The notes below the pieces were generated by a model. It saw only the letters and a list, made by a program, of their open reading frames with translations, had not been told where the DNA came from and searched no databases. From Albifimbria verrucaria (Eukaryota > Ascomycota > Sordariomycetes > Hypocreales > Stachybotryaceae), in assembly GCA_020081605.1 (NCBI GenBank), contig JAHREC010000018.1:868001-932000 (forward strand): a DNA stretch of 64,000 nt, given 5' to 3'. Positions within the stretch are counted from its first letter, which is position 1. The number at the start of each line of letters is the position of its first letter. A program made the translations under genes and the position numbers. This document shows positions 13,113 through 25,724 of this stretch, in pieces.

Positions 13113-14220
13113 GTCCTTTAGACGTTTCTAGGACGATTGTAACAAAGGTGCCGAGTGATTTTGTCGTTTCTCTTTTTGCCGGCCATAAATATGGCAACAC
13201 CGGGGACTTGACTTGAGTTATTGGTAAATGTATGTTTCAAATCGTGGCCACGGCCATACGCTACACAAGGTAGTGTACACACACATATGGGAACCGCATC
13301 TACACCGGCGCTGGCGGATCAGGAAACCGTCTTGCCTGATTTAGACCGAGACAAAGCCGGAGGGACCGCGTGTGTGTCAAACCTCCCGTCCATGCTGACA
13401 GCATATCGATAGTTTCCTCGATGACGAGCAAGAGCCTTGATCTTCGCGATCGCTGAGCAAAGCTCCAGGCCAGGGATCATCAAACTAAGTTCTCTGTCAT
13501 CCAAGTTAAGCAGGGTTCATCCCACGCCCAACCAGGCTATAATATGCCAATATATGTAGTCAGTCACCTTAATTCCCTTGCGGACATTGATTCGCTGTCT
13601 CCACTGATATTCCTTCGGACATGATGGAGCTGCTTAATGGGTTGCAACCTCCACATGAGCGCGAATCTCCCGTCGACGGCAATGCCCGTGTAAGTGAGAG
13701 AGCCTTGACGCCCGCTTCCTTGCCAGGCCTCGTCACAGGACCCTCGCCGCAAGACCCTTATCTCTATAAATCCTCACTGTCTCCCTGAAGCGCAAGGAAG
13801 ATGGACGCGACCTTTCCACATTGCGTGCCAGATTGAAAACTAGTTTGGGCCAAGTTTGGTTCGCTGAGCTCAGCCGACCAGCAACCCCTTCCCCCTCCCC
13901 ACCCTCTCCAAATGCAACTCCTTCCGGAACATCTGCCGGAGCACATTCTAGTGTTGCATCGCTCCCTAGTAATGACGCAGGTCGTCGACGGCATGTAGGA
14001 TGCGTGCAGCCAACAGCACTTTTCCTCCGGGACCAGGTCCTTTGGTAGCCTCGACCGGAGGGCTTGGCTTGACTGGCCCTGTGGTGTCGCCATTGGTGCG
14101 GCGCGAGTATAAGATGGGAGCCTTGGTCGCCATTGTTCCGCTGGCTCAAGCAGAAAGTCTTAATGGTTCACTCCTCAGCTGCAGCTCACAGCTTCACTGT
14201 CTCTTGTTGGACTTTTCAAG
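13113..14220. other. Intergenic, 1.1 kb
   Basis: Promoter side of the amidohydrolase gene. No gene recognised. TATAAGATG near 14107, about 115 bases before the ATG, is a candidate TATA element. Confidence 0.45.
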
Positions 14221-15761
14221 ATGCGCTCTCTCTCTATTGCTGCGGCGGCAGTCCTCGGGCTGGGCTGTGACTTGACCGCTGCTGCGTCTTCCACGCTGCT
14301 CTGGGGCGGCACCATCATCGCCTTCGACAGCAGCACCGAGTCGCTACGGATCATTGACGAGGGCGCCGTCCTCATCACCGGTGATCGCATTGCCCGTGTC
14401 TTCGACTCTGTCCCCGACGCCAGCGCTGTCCCCAACGGAACGGAGCGTGTTGATGTCACCGGCCAGATCGTCTCCCCGGGCTTCGTCGACACACACCGTC
14501 ATGGCTGGCAGACGGCCCTGAAGACGCTCGGCTCCAACACGTCGCTGGCTGAGTACGTTGGAAGGTACGGAGAGTTTGCGTCTGAGCCGCACTTCAACGC
14601 CGACGACGTCTATCTGGGCCAGCTTGCGGGTCTGTATGAGTCGCTCAACGCCGGCGTTACCACGACGCTCGACCATGCGCACCATACCTGGTCCGACGAC
14701 ACCTCCATTGCTGGGGCCAAGGCGTCCGCTGAGAGCGGTGCCCGTGTTTTCTGGGCCTACGCCATCCACGAGCTGCCCAACAGCGAGTACACCCTCCAGA
14801 AGCAGCTCGCAAGCTTTCGGGACATCGCCGAGAGCGACATCTTCGACGGCACGCCCTCCGAGCTTGGCCTCGCCTTCGACGGCTGGCAGACCGTCCAGGA
14901 CCACGACTTCGTCAAGACCATGGTCGACGATATCTTCAAGTACAACATCTCCGTGGTGACCACCCACACCGTCCTCGGCCCCTGGAGCTTCCGCAACCTG
15001 CCCACCACAGTCCACGGCTACGGCGCACTCAACACATCCATCCCCGTCGTCTTCTCCCACGGCACCTTCTTGCCCGCCGAGGACTACCAGCTGCTACGCG
15101 CCACGAACCAGTACATCTCCATCACCCCGGAGTCCGAGATGCACTACGGCCACACCCACGAGGAGTCCTACTACTTCATGGACCAGGGCTCCTCGGCGTC
15201 GACACTCACTTCACCTACTCCACCGACCTCCTGACCCAGGCGCGGATCTGGCTGCAGAGCGTGCGCTACCGCTTCTACAACGACGTGGTACAGGGCTGGC
15301 GCGTGCCCAACGATAGCCCCATGACTGTCGCCCAAGCCTTCAAGCTGGCCACCCGCGCTGGCGGTCTCGCCCTGCGCCGCCCCGACCTCGGTGTCATCGA
15401 AGAAGGCGCCAAGGCTGACATCGTAGTGTGGGACGCCGCCAACTCTCCCGCACTCCTTGGCTGGCGCGACCCCGTAGCCGCCATCATCCTGCACGCCAGT
15501 GTCGGCGATGTCCTCCACGTCACCGTCGACGGCCGCTTCGTCAAACGCGACGGCCGCATCCTGGCCCCCAAGCACAAGGACATTCGCAAACGCTTCCACG
15601 CCAGCGCCCGCCGTCTCCAAGACGTCTTCCTGAGCATGCCCAACCCCGTCCTGGAGGGCGAGTTCTTCAGCGGCTTCGAATTCGTGACACCGCGAAAGGC
15701 GGATACCCAGCGTGGAAAAGGTAACGGGTACGAACAAGCTACTTTTGTCAACGCTCCGTAG
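14221..15761 (+). CDS. Amidohydrolase, ATZ/TRZ (cytosine deaminase-like) family, with signal peptide
   Basis: This is a metal-dependent hydrolase/deaminase of the amidohydrolase superfamily (subtype-III-like, related to atrazine chlorohydrolase, guanine and SAH/MTA deaminases). A cleavable signal peptide is predicted at residues 1-22 (MRSLSIAAAAVLGLGC..). The domain starts at LLWGGTIIAFD; the metal motif is VDTHRHGWQ (about 14490), with HTH in VVTTHTVLGPW (about 14965), FSHGTF (about 15058) and LGVDTHF (about 15195). The C-terminal barrel strand and composite domain carry RPDLGVIEEGAKADIVVWD and DVLHVTVDGRFVKRDGRI. The predicted length is about 515 residues and no intron is needed. One base is missing near 15187-15191, just before the conserved Asp motif; restoring it joins the two open frames seamlessly. 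Substrate is unknown. A secreted member suggests an extracellular or vacuolar role rather than nucleoside salvage. Confidence 0.88.
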
Positions 15762-16133
15762 TTAAATTGAGCTGTGATTAGTATTTCTGGTGATCAGGTG
15801 TGGGGCTGATATGCTGTAGAAATTTACAATAGTTACTATTCTGTAAACAATGAGTTGTGTTCCCACGGACAAGACTCTTTGTATAGGTTAGATTCGGCGG
15901 TTTGTTTGAATAGAGAGATACCAAAGAATAAACATTGTTATTCAATGCTCAAGACGAATATGCTGAAACCAGGTCCCAGCAGACAAACTAATATATCATG
16001 CTCAATGATATCTCACAGTGATATGCCTTTAATATGTGCCAGTCCCAATGACAAGCCTAGATTTAGTATATCGTACATGTACATAGTATACTTACAAAGA
16101 TCCCGCAACCACCAAACAGCAACTACCTCCCGT
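15762..16133. other. Intergenic between convergent genes
   Basis: AT-rich 3' flanks of the amidohydrolase and the mitoribosomal gene. Nothing else seen. Confidence 0.5.
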
Positions 16134-17330
16134 CTACTCGTTGCCCAGGACCCAGTCCATCTCCTTGTTCCTCTTCAGGCCCGCCGTGCCCGTCACCGGC
16201 AGGTCGCGCTTCTTAAGCTCCTCCTCAATGACCTTCCAGCGGCCGACGGCAATCTCCTTGTCGATCGGGGTGATTCTGCGGCTGTGCAGGCTCACGTTGC
16301 GCAGCGTCGGCAGGGCGCTGCGCTTCTCAAGAGTCTCGACCAACTTCGTGGGCGCGGGCTCCTTGCTGGCCAGCGTCAGGACGTGCTTCACGGTACGGGC
16401 GGCGCCAAGCTTGGCATCGGGGATGAGGTTGCCGGTCAGCTGGTAAAGACGCTTGCGGAGCTACATTCGCATGAAATGTTAGTAATGTTCGATACGGAGC
16501 CAGCTATATCGGTACTCACAGCAAACTTGAACTCATCATCGAGAGCAATTTCCTTCCACGACGGGTTCAAACGTCTGACCATCTTCTTGGCTTCCTCCCG
16601 GGTCAAGAGCTCTGTGTACTCCGCAGAGCGATCTTGCGAGATGAGGCTGCGGGTGCTGATAGGATAGGGAAGCTTGAGCTCGCCATCCTTGACAGTGATG
16701 GGCGCGCTCACGGCCGCCTCCAGCTCCTCCCGAGATCCCACGCGCCAGCTCTTGGTAGCCCACTCGGAGAATAGACCGGCTTGCTTCAGTGCCAGGACCT
16801 CGACGACGGCTCTTCGCAGGTAGGCCTCGACAATATTCTTGTCGGTGACCTTGGCGGTGCCGCCGAAGCCCTTGAACTGGCTCTGCTCGCTCCAGTGGCC
16901 GGGCTGCTCCCACCATGTCTTCAATGTGCCGACCTCGTCCAATTCCTCAAGCGTCGTCGCCGGGGTGTAGTTAGGGTCGATTGCCTGGGCCTCCTTCTCG
17001 GTCGTGGCCTCAGTTCGCTTGGGCGGGAAGGCCAGCTGCGAGCCACGCACCGCCGGCTGAACCAGGTCACCTCCCCATCGCTGCTCGAGAGCCTCGTCCG
17101 GCAGGTTCGAGGTCTGCTCGACCACGGGTCTCTGGGTGTAGGGGTCCTCAGGGCCAGGAGCGTCGCCCTTCCACAGCTTGCCGCGAACCCATTCGGTGTT
17201 GGGACCAGCAGCGGGCTGGGAGGTGGAGATGCCACGCGACACGGCGGCAAAGGAGGTGCGGACAGCGGGGAGACGGGGTAATGGCTGATTGCAAGGACCG
17301 AAGTCCTGTCAGCCGCGATATTCGAGGCAT
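16134..17330 (-). CDS. Mitochondrial large-subunit ribosomal protein, probably mL50
   Basis: This is a predicted structural protein of the mitochondrial ribosome large subunit; the layout fits the fungal mL50 (MRPL50/yeast Mrpl13) family. The N-terminus from 17330 (MPRISRLTGLRSLQ..) is basic and hydroxylated, like a mitochondrial presequence. The body contains EWVRGKLWKGDAPGPEDPY, KTWWEQPGHWSEQSQFKGFGG, and the core VEAYLRRAVVEVLALKQAG, followed by SWKEIALDDEFKFALRKRLYQLTG. It ends RNKEMDWVLGNE at 16134. One intron at 16461-16519 (GTGAGT..TAG) joins FKFA to LRKR in phase. A one-base deficit near 17273 separates the presequence from the body. Total length is about 375 residues. The family name rests on recognition of the Arg/Leu-rich core and is less certain than the mitochondrial ribosomal role. 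Confidence 0.65.
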
Positions 17331-17826
17331 TGTGGTGGTGAGTTGGTCGTGCTGGGCTGGCCAGTTGCTGGACCTTGAAGAAAGATGGTCGAATTTAGAC
17401 GGGTCTTTTTTCCTGCAGCCAGGGAGTTGGCCGTCCAATCACCTGCTGCGAGGCTGAGGTGGGACTCCCAATTGACCTACTGCTGAGCGAGGACTGGCGC
17501 AACAATGGCATAACTTATCAGTTGAGTGAGGCTTCTCTAAGATATATAAGATACATGTTTGAATTCTTGAATAATATTAAAAATTAATATTCTACTTTTG
17601 TATTTTCAGATCCAGTTTGCGTCACATTCTATGCTTGAGAAGTTGCTCTTTGCATCAAGACATATGTCCAGTGCACAGCCACATTCCACCAGCAACAACC
17701 GGCAGTCAAGCCACACATGTATCAGCCCCTTGGACAAGCTCGTATCTAATCACTGCCGGCCTTGAAGCCGAACCACCACGTTGAGCCTTCCTTCAGCTTC
17801 AAGACAAAGCCCAACCACGCATCACC
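17331..17826. other. Divergent promoter region
   Basis: Lies between the divergent mitoribosomal and membrane-protein genes. Contains an AT-rich block around 17540-17600. No gene seen. Confidence 0.5.
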
Positions 17827-18361
17827 ATGGCGCGAATACACTTGCTTCTGCTCCTGATAGGAGCTTTCCTCGCAACGCTAGCATCAGCCGGTACGTCCAG
17901 TCTTCCTCCGTCCACACGACGTACTCCATTCACTAACAGGTCTCAACAGGAGCCCCGACCTTCTGCAAATGCACCTGCTTCAAGAACAGCACCATCATCC
18001 CCTCGGCGCGGAGCACCAGAATCAACGCTTAGAGCACGCCCTCTTGTATCGCCATCTTCAAACGCCGTCGTCGCTCAGCTCCTTCGACACCAACCATGAC
18101 GACCGCCGCTCCGCCTCTACCTCGTGCTCCGAGTGTACAAAGTCCTTTTGCCTTAGCCAGGGCATCGCCTTCTGCAAGGACGCGACCGAGGACGATGTTA
18201 CCACCATGTGCTTCCAGCGCGACAGCAACAAGGACAAGATCATCGTCTGGGTATTCATCTTTGGCACCGTTGGCCTGCTTGGCTGGGCGGCGTTCAAACG
18301 TGTCAAGATGTGGCGGCAGACTAGGGCAGCCAGCTACTCGCACTTGCCAAACGCCCGATGA
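17827..18361 (+). CDS. Small type I membrane protein, cysteine-rich, conserved fungal type
   Basis: Function is unknown. A signal peptide (MARIHLLLLLIGAFLATLASA) is followed after an intron (GTACGT.. to about 17949) by a cysteine-rich luminal segment (FCKCTCFKNSTII; CSECTKSFCLSQGIAFCKD; TMCFQRDS), then one transmembrane helix (IIVWVFIFGTVGLLGWAAF, about 18240-18295) and a short basic cytoplasmic tail (KRVKMWRQ.. to PNAR). A one-base deficit at the CCCC run 17999-18002 shifts the frame; the downstream frame is open to the TGA at 18359. The segment 18003-18110 may contain another error, since it is less conserved-looking. The topology suggests an ER or vacuolar membrane protein. I do not recognise a named family. 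Confidence 0.65.
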
Positions 18362-18752
18362 TCTAATCTACTCTCGGTAGGTTCATTTATTGAGGCTTCT
18401 TAGTTACGAATGCGGTTGCGGGTGCGGCCATGGCTACGTTACGAAGGTTGATAACGCGTCTTACGATTGCGCGCGGCGTTTATGGAGTTATCATCACACA
18501 CATGTCACAAATTTCAGGATCAATGCACTGATTTTGGCAGAAAGATGTCAGCATTGTCATTTCGTCTATCAATTGACATAAAATTCCCGTGTTATTTTTC
18601 CCGACCCCATGAAAGACGCCTGTTCTCCTCAGTCTTATAAAACCCCGGCATCCTGCCTCCGGGTGTGTCAGTGGCCTTCTTTTCCCGGTATTCCTTGTCC
18701 AACAAATCAATTCAATCTCGCACTTCGTGAAGCGAACACTGGGTATCGTCGC
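18362..18752. other. Intergenic between convergent genes
   Basis: Convergent 3' flanks of the small membrane protein and DAHP synthase; nothing recognised. Confidence 0.5.
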
Positions 18753-20313
<1,561 letters not shown>

Positions 20314-20724
20314 GGATGCGAAGGTGACGAGGCTTGCAGCTGGCCCCGAGTTATGTCGTTTGGGGGTGTGTAAGAGCGTCGTTGGAAGAAAGTGAGGAAG
20401 AAAAAAAAAGAGGACCGTATACAGAGCGAGAGAGTACCGTGTATGCTCCAGTAGTAGGAGGTAGTACCACCCTTAAGTGTTCAAGTCCTGTAGCCGGAGC
20501 GGGAAGAAGGTGGGGAAATATCGAACAGCTGCAGCTTGCCCGCACGAGGGTAGGTGTTTATGTTTTGATTTGTTCGTGGGCGAACAGAGACAAACAAAGA
20601 ATGAGAATTGTGGCAAGGGAGATGAGATAGTAAAAATAAAAAAAAACAAGAACAAGAACAAGAGGAAAGAAAGAAACAATAAGAAAAAAAAGGAGCGATT
20701 TCAAGGGCTCCGTGATTGATGCTC

Positions 20725-20731
20725 TGAGTCA
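20725..20731 (-). promoter_or_regulatory. Candidate CPC1/Gcn4 site (TGACTCA) upstream of DAHP synthase
   Basis: TGAGTCA on the plus strand, a perfect palindromic Gcn4/CPC1 element, about 410 bases upstream of the DAHP synthase ATG. Aromatic amino acid genes are classic targets of cross-pathway control, so the placement is meaningful, but a 7-mer can occur by chance. Confidence 0.5.
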
Positions 20732-22598
20732 CACACAATGGGACAGTTCAGCAGAAGCAGCAGCAGCAGCACGAGCGAGCACCCACAAGCGGCGAACCTG
20801 CACACCAAGCAGCAAAGATGGTGATCGGAGCGGCGTCGGAGGATCCCACACCGTCTCCATATTGGCTGCGCGCGGTGGCTGCGTTGGGTGGGAACACCGG
20901 CCGGCATGCTCCAGCGAGCAGCTCCTTGCTCTGCTTTCGGTCTGTGTGACGTACGATTTTGGCCGGCGCCCTTGCCAGGCTTACCAGAAGCATTATGTTG
21001 CGAGGAGCTAGCTAAGGGCATGTTTTGCTATATCGTAGGTTACGGAGCTATGTTACCTTGCGTTGTCATGTGCTATGCTGCGTTGTGGTCTAGTCTATTC
21101 TAAAGCAGCTTCTTCTCTGCTCTGGCTGTCTCAATTGCTGCTATCAGAAAGTCTGCAGTTGCAGCTCGGTCCAATTTAATTCATCCCCCCATATCTACAG
21201 TGGCCACCGTAGGCCCAGCATTGCCATCGTGGCCCTGCTACACCGCGGCTCGATCCCGGTACATGGTATGCCGGCTTGCCTTTGGCTTCAAGAATGCTGA
21301 CGAATCATTGGTTGCGTGTGCCTAGGCCTTCCCGGTGCTACGGTATTGTCTGAGCCTCATGGATCTCACAAGAATGTGATATCGGATCCCAAACATGCGG
21401 AAGCAAATCACAATCACTCCACGGGGGTTTAAGCAAAAATAAAAAAACTCTGGTGGCATCGCCACTTTTTTCTGAGGTAGACTGGCGTTGGAATGACGTA
21501 CAGCCCGCCCCTCCTGTGCTCGGCCATATACAGTACCAGACAATAAGTTAAGATTTTACTATGGAGACGCTGGCGAGGTTTGCCAAGCCCAATCTGCCCA
21601 TTGGGAAAACACGCTAGCTGTCAATGCTTGCATCGCTGGTTGCTCTTGGAAATGGGGCCTTGCGGATTGGGTGTTTGTGACCGCCTGGCGGAGAGACAGA
21701 GATCAGCTGTTTGGCATGAAGAGCTGTGGACATGACGGGCTGATGCGCTGCTGAACGAGTCATGAATTCAAGGCCGGATCGAGAGAGACACCTGACCGTT
21801 GACTCCGGTTATGGCGGTTGCAAAATATACCTATCCATCCGTCCTGTTTCCATTCCTAATTCGGAGGGTCTGTTACCCTATACGGCGGCAACTGAGGTTA
21901 TCTCGAATGTCAGTCTACACAAATAAGCTCGTGAATGTAGTAGACGCAATTTCAATTGCTTGTTGTGTCAGAGTCAGATCGGGTTTCTTCAACTTCGCTT
22001 TTCTTCTTTCTGCTGTTTGTCTCACATGCAAGCTTGTGTGCGTGGTGACCACGATCAAGTGGAATGGCAATCTTCACTGTCTGATCTTGTTCTAGTATAA
22101 GTCAAGGGACCATCGTAACTTAACACGGCAACAGTTTTACAATGACCAAACACAAACCCCACGCAAGATAAAAGTAAAAATAAAAATACAATAAAACTAA
22201 AAAATGTACACACTGCAGATCCATAGCCGAAATAATCGCTTGAACAAATCCCTTCATTACATTGTCACCTCTCTCAAACATCAAATGCTATAGGCTCTGT
22301 GGCACGGCCAACTCTCACACTTCGCTTAACCTCACAACGCCCAGCTACAATCTATCTCCGACTCCTCGCAACAGGCAAACTTGCGGAATGAGGAGGGAAC
22401 CGGACAAGCCCACCACACTGTATTTACCGTGTGCTGCCTCCTCAAACACGCACCCGCCGTCCGTTGCCCAAGAAACCCGTTCTCGCCCCGTCGTTGCGAT
22501 GAAGCAATCCTGAAACGTAGTCCAGCAGCCGCCGCAGCCTTCTTCCCCTCCCCGCCCATGTCGCTGCCGCGGGAAGCCTCCGAAGAATGAGAGAGGGC

Positions 22599-22616
22599 AA
22601 AAAAAAAAAAAAAAAA
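22599..22616 (+). repeat. Poly-A run (18 nt)
   Basis: A homopolymer of 18 A in intergenic DNA. Confidence 0.9.
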
Positions 22617-22921
22617 GCACAGGTAAACCCGTCCTGGCGGTAGCTGTGTAGCCCAGCCCTATGCCATGGTACTGTAGGATGGGGGCTGCTGTCACAGGTT
22701 TGCACGATGGCACCCTAGCATCGAGCGTTGTCCTTCATTGCCTGTTCGGGTTTCCCTCACTTCACTTATTCTCCGGATAACCCGCGCAGCTCCTCAGCAA
22801 GCAACCCACCCTGTAGAGACTGTCCCGGGAGGGGGTCTTTGTTTCTGGAAAGCCGAGGAAAAAGCAACACTTGGACTATATGATTGTGCGCGCTATGGAA
22901 AAAAATCCCCGACCGTGCGGC

Positions 22922-22971
22922 ACCGTATCGTGCCGTATCGTGTCGTACCGTACCGTACCGTATCGTATCGC
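22922..22971 (+). repeat. Pentanucleotide repeat, CGTAY/CGTGY units
   Basis: About ten 5-bp units based on CCGTA and TCGTA in tandem, with scattered single-base variants, inside the 3.7-kb intergenic region. Probable microsatellite. Confidence 0.8.
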
Positions 22972-23805
22972 GTGGGTCGTAGAGCCAAGACTTGAACAGA
23001 TGGCGTAGCTTCGAAACCGAGCCTCTCCACGGCCAACATTTCATCCCTTCCGGGAGTTTGTTGCGCTGAATAGGATACCGGTAGTTTCGGGACGCAAACC
23101 CCATTTAACTGATTCTCTGTGCTCTTCCGATCCCCAGTTTTGTCTGTGTGCAGCTTCTCAGGCCCCGTCAGCTGTTGCAGTTTCCCTCCATCCAAGGATT
23201 CCCTGCAACCAAGTTTGCGAACTAACCACAGACCAACCACCTCGGCCCCCAGCAAAGAGTCTTCCTGCCTGCCTTCGTATTCACAAGGTTGGTTTGCTCT
23301 AGGACTTTGTCTTTCTCTCTCTCTCTTTTTCTTTCCCTAACCGTCCGTGTCTGCAGCATTGTGGATTTCAGAAATCGATCATACCTGGCTTCCCCCACTG
23401 TCTTCTCCCTTCCCCGTAACCAGCCCATAGCTTTAGCTGAACATTTATTTTCTTTTTCTTCTCTGCTGTCCTGCTGTCCCCTGCCCTCGTCGTGTTCTCG
23501 GTCTTAGTCCAGCTCGGTAGCTCGCGGCTACATCCGTATCTCAGGGTGCACGCCAAAAGGCGAGCCGAGCTAGCTTAAACTAAACCAAACCAACAAAGCA
23601 AAGAAGAAGGGGACTTTTTGGCTTGGCCTGGTCTGGCCTGAGGGTCTCTTGTCTCTGCCTTAGCCTCAGATCCGCCCCCTCACCATCACGCCGACTACGG
23701 TTTGGGGATTCAGCCTCCTCCGGCATCATTCGTCAGCCTGCGCATTTCCTGGCTCAGCGGGAAGCCGAGTGCAGTGTCGATTGTACGACATCCTGCTGAT
23801 CCCTC

Positions 23806-23833
23806 CCCTCAACCCTCGACCCTCGACCCTCAA
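23806..23833 (+). repeat. Heptanucleotide repeat CCCTCRA, four units
   Basis: Four tandem 7-bp units (CCCTCAA, CCCTCGA, CCCTCGA, CCCTCAA) about 140 bases upstream of the next ATG. Confidence 0.8.
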
Positions 23834-23972
23834 CCCCTGCTGCAGTTGCTGCTGCGGCCAGCCTCGACATCGCTCGCTGCTTATCTATCCGTCCACCTCC
23901 GCCATACCTTGGACAGTTGACCTGATCCTCCAATACTTCACCTTCACCTTCCCCGTTCTCGGCTCCCATATC

Positions 23973-24983
23973 ATGTTCGCCACTCAGCAGTACATGGATA
24001 TGTCCCCAGATCCGGCCCGGAAGCGCATACGGGAGGACGACGACGACGTTGCCCATGGCATCTCCAGCTTCAGCGAGCACCGTAATGTACGTGCTGCCCG
24101 CCTCCCTCACCGACTCACGAGCTCGCCATGCTGACAATGCCCACAGAAACGTCTCCAGAGCCTGCCCCTCCGAACCTCCCTCGCGCGGCCCAGCAGCCTC
24201 TCCCTCCATCTCTAACGCCGAACCCGCCTGTCTTGGATGACCACCAGCCGAAATCTCACTTCTCCCCGTGGTCGTCGTCTCAGCCACATCACCAAGATGC
24301 CGAGATGGACATGATGGACACCGGCTCGGCCCCGGCCCCCACGCTCAGATCGATGCCACTCGCTTCCACACCGATGCCGACGGCAACAGCTCTGCCGGTC
24401 GCCTGCCCACGCCCATCCAGCCTAGCTTTGCTGCCCAGATTAGAGGTCAACAGTGTGAATGGGCCGGTCCAGGCCCGGCCGTCACCCCCAATGGCGTCGC
24501 TAACCTCGGTCACCATGTTACCGGCATTGCTGAACAGCAAAATATTCCCCGTGTCCTCACCGGTGAAGTGGATTGGCAGAATGTCCAGAACAACCGGCGG
24601 CTACCGTCCCCCATCTCCGAGGCTGAAGACCCCTCTGGCAATGTCTTTCCCACTCCTCCGACCAACATGCATCAGCAACACCCCAATCACTTTGAAAGCT
24701 CCCCATACCTTCGGATCCTTCGCAGCAGCACTACATGGAGCATCCCAATGCTGCCATGGACGTTGAAGCAATGCATGCCGCCCATGCCCATGACTCCGAA
24801 GGCGAGGCCGCCTCACCGTCCCCCAGTAGGAGAGGCTTAGGTCACATGCGCAGCAAGCACACCATCAATAATTGGACCTGGCAGCCAGGCATGAAGAAAA
24901 GCTTCAGTATAGGATACCGAGCCGATTGCGAGAAGTGCAGGCTCAAGGTCCCGGGTCATTTCAACCACATCATCATCTCATAG
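23973..24983 (+). CDS. Conserved fungal hypothetical protein, unknown function
   Basis: Function is unknown. The N-terminus (MFATQQYMDMSPDPARKRIREDDDD) contains a basic KRIRE stretch that could be a nuclear localisation signal. An intron runs from about 24088 (GTACGT) to 24147 (CACAG). A long low-complexity Pro/Ser/His region follows (QPHHQDAEMDMMDTG, RLPTPIQPSFAAQI, NNRRLPSPISEAEDPSG). The C-terminus is compact and conserved-looking: HTINNWTWQPGMKKSFSIGY, then RADCEKCRLKVPGHFNHIII, with a CxxC pair. The reading frame passes through all three frames, implying at least three one-base deficits (around 24210, 24340 and 24710), so the model between motifs is approximate. The long CT-rich upstream region and the disordered body suggest a regulatory protein, but that is inference. 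Confidence 0.6.
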
Positions 24984-25724
24984 GAAGGGATGAGCTGGGT
25001 ATTCGATCCTGTCCACGACCAGGCGATGCAACCAGCCAATGGGTGGTGACTGGCAAAAAACGGTTTCTAAATTTCCAAGACAACGGCTTGGAATTAAGTC
25101 ATCTGTTCTTCTGGTGACAAAAGACAAGAGCTAAGGACAGGGCGTACGCAGGCATAAAAACATGTGTCTGCTTTGGCGATTTGTGAGAGCGCTGCACTTT
25201 ACGGGGGCAACATAGGGAGTGTCCGACGGCAACATTGCGGGAAGACGACACGTACATACATATAACAAGGGCTCATGAAAAGCCCAGGACTGGTTTTGCT
25301 GGCGTTGCTATTGGTATTGACGGCGTTATGATGGGGCAACCCCTTTTGTTTTGGGCTGAAGGAAAGCGTGCTGTTTCTTTTCCATCAGTATATATAGCTC
25401 GGAAGCGTTGGGCATTGCATGGCTTGTATTTTGGACCTTGGACGGGTTAATGCTAATCAACGATATTGGCATGCAATCACTTCATAAATAAGCGGGAAAT
25501 AACATGACTCCCAATCATTTGCTTTGATGTTCCTTTTTTAATTATGGTGTCCAAGAAGAGTATGATGATAGCCGGGACTAATTTCCCCTTTATGATACAT
25601 GTATGATAGACCCTCGCCCCGACGCCATGTGAATGCACAGCCAATCTACAATACTATGATACAGCGTTCCAACACATGGGAATCACGTACATTTTCTTCC
25701 CTTCCTCGTCCCACGTCTCCTTGC
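24984..25724. other. Intergenic between convergent genes
   Basis: 3' flanks only; an AT-rich stretch lies around 25480-25600. No gene seen. Confidence 0.5.

Larger units (their letters stand above)
20314..23972. other. Intergenic/promoter region, 3.7 kb, divergent genes on both sides
   Basis: No coding sequence recognised. Near DAHP synthase there is a long purine-rich plus-strand tract (20630-20698), i.e. a pyrimidine leader for the minus-strand gene. On the right, 23100-23970 is strongly CT-rich and looks like a long 5' leader of the gene at 23973. Several simple repeats lie between and are listed separately. Confidence 0.5.

Noticed and set aside
13420..13560. CCAAGTTAAGCAGGG, slightly like part of a 5S rRNA
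   Set aside because: The rest of the 5S molecule (helix I ends, TTAGTAGTTGGG block) is missing; match is too short.
14344..15060. A 238-codon minus-strand frame
   Set aside because: Antisense shadow of the amidohydrolase, which has recognisable motifs on the plus strand.
22922..22971. Pentanucleotide repeat as a CRISPR or centromeric array
   Set aside because: Units are 5 bp, few and imperfect, with no spacers; an ordinary microsatellite.
23806..23833. CCCTCRA repeats as an interstitial telomere tract
   Set aside because: The fungal telomere unit is CCCTAA; these are 7-bp units with a different core and only four copies.
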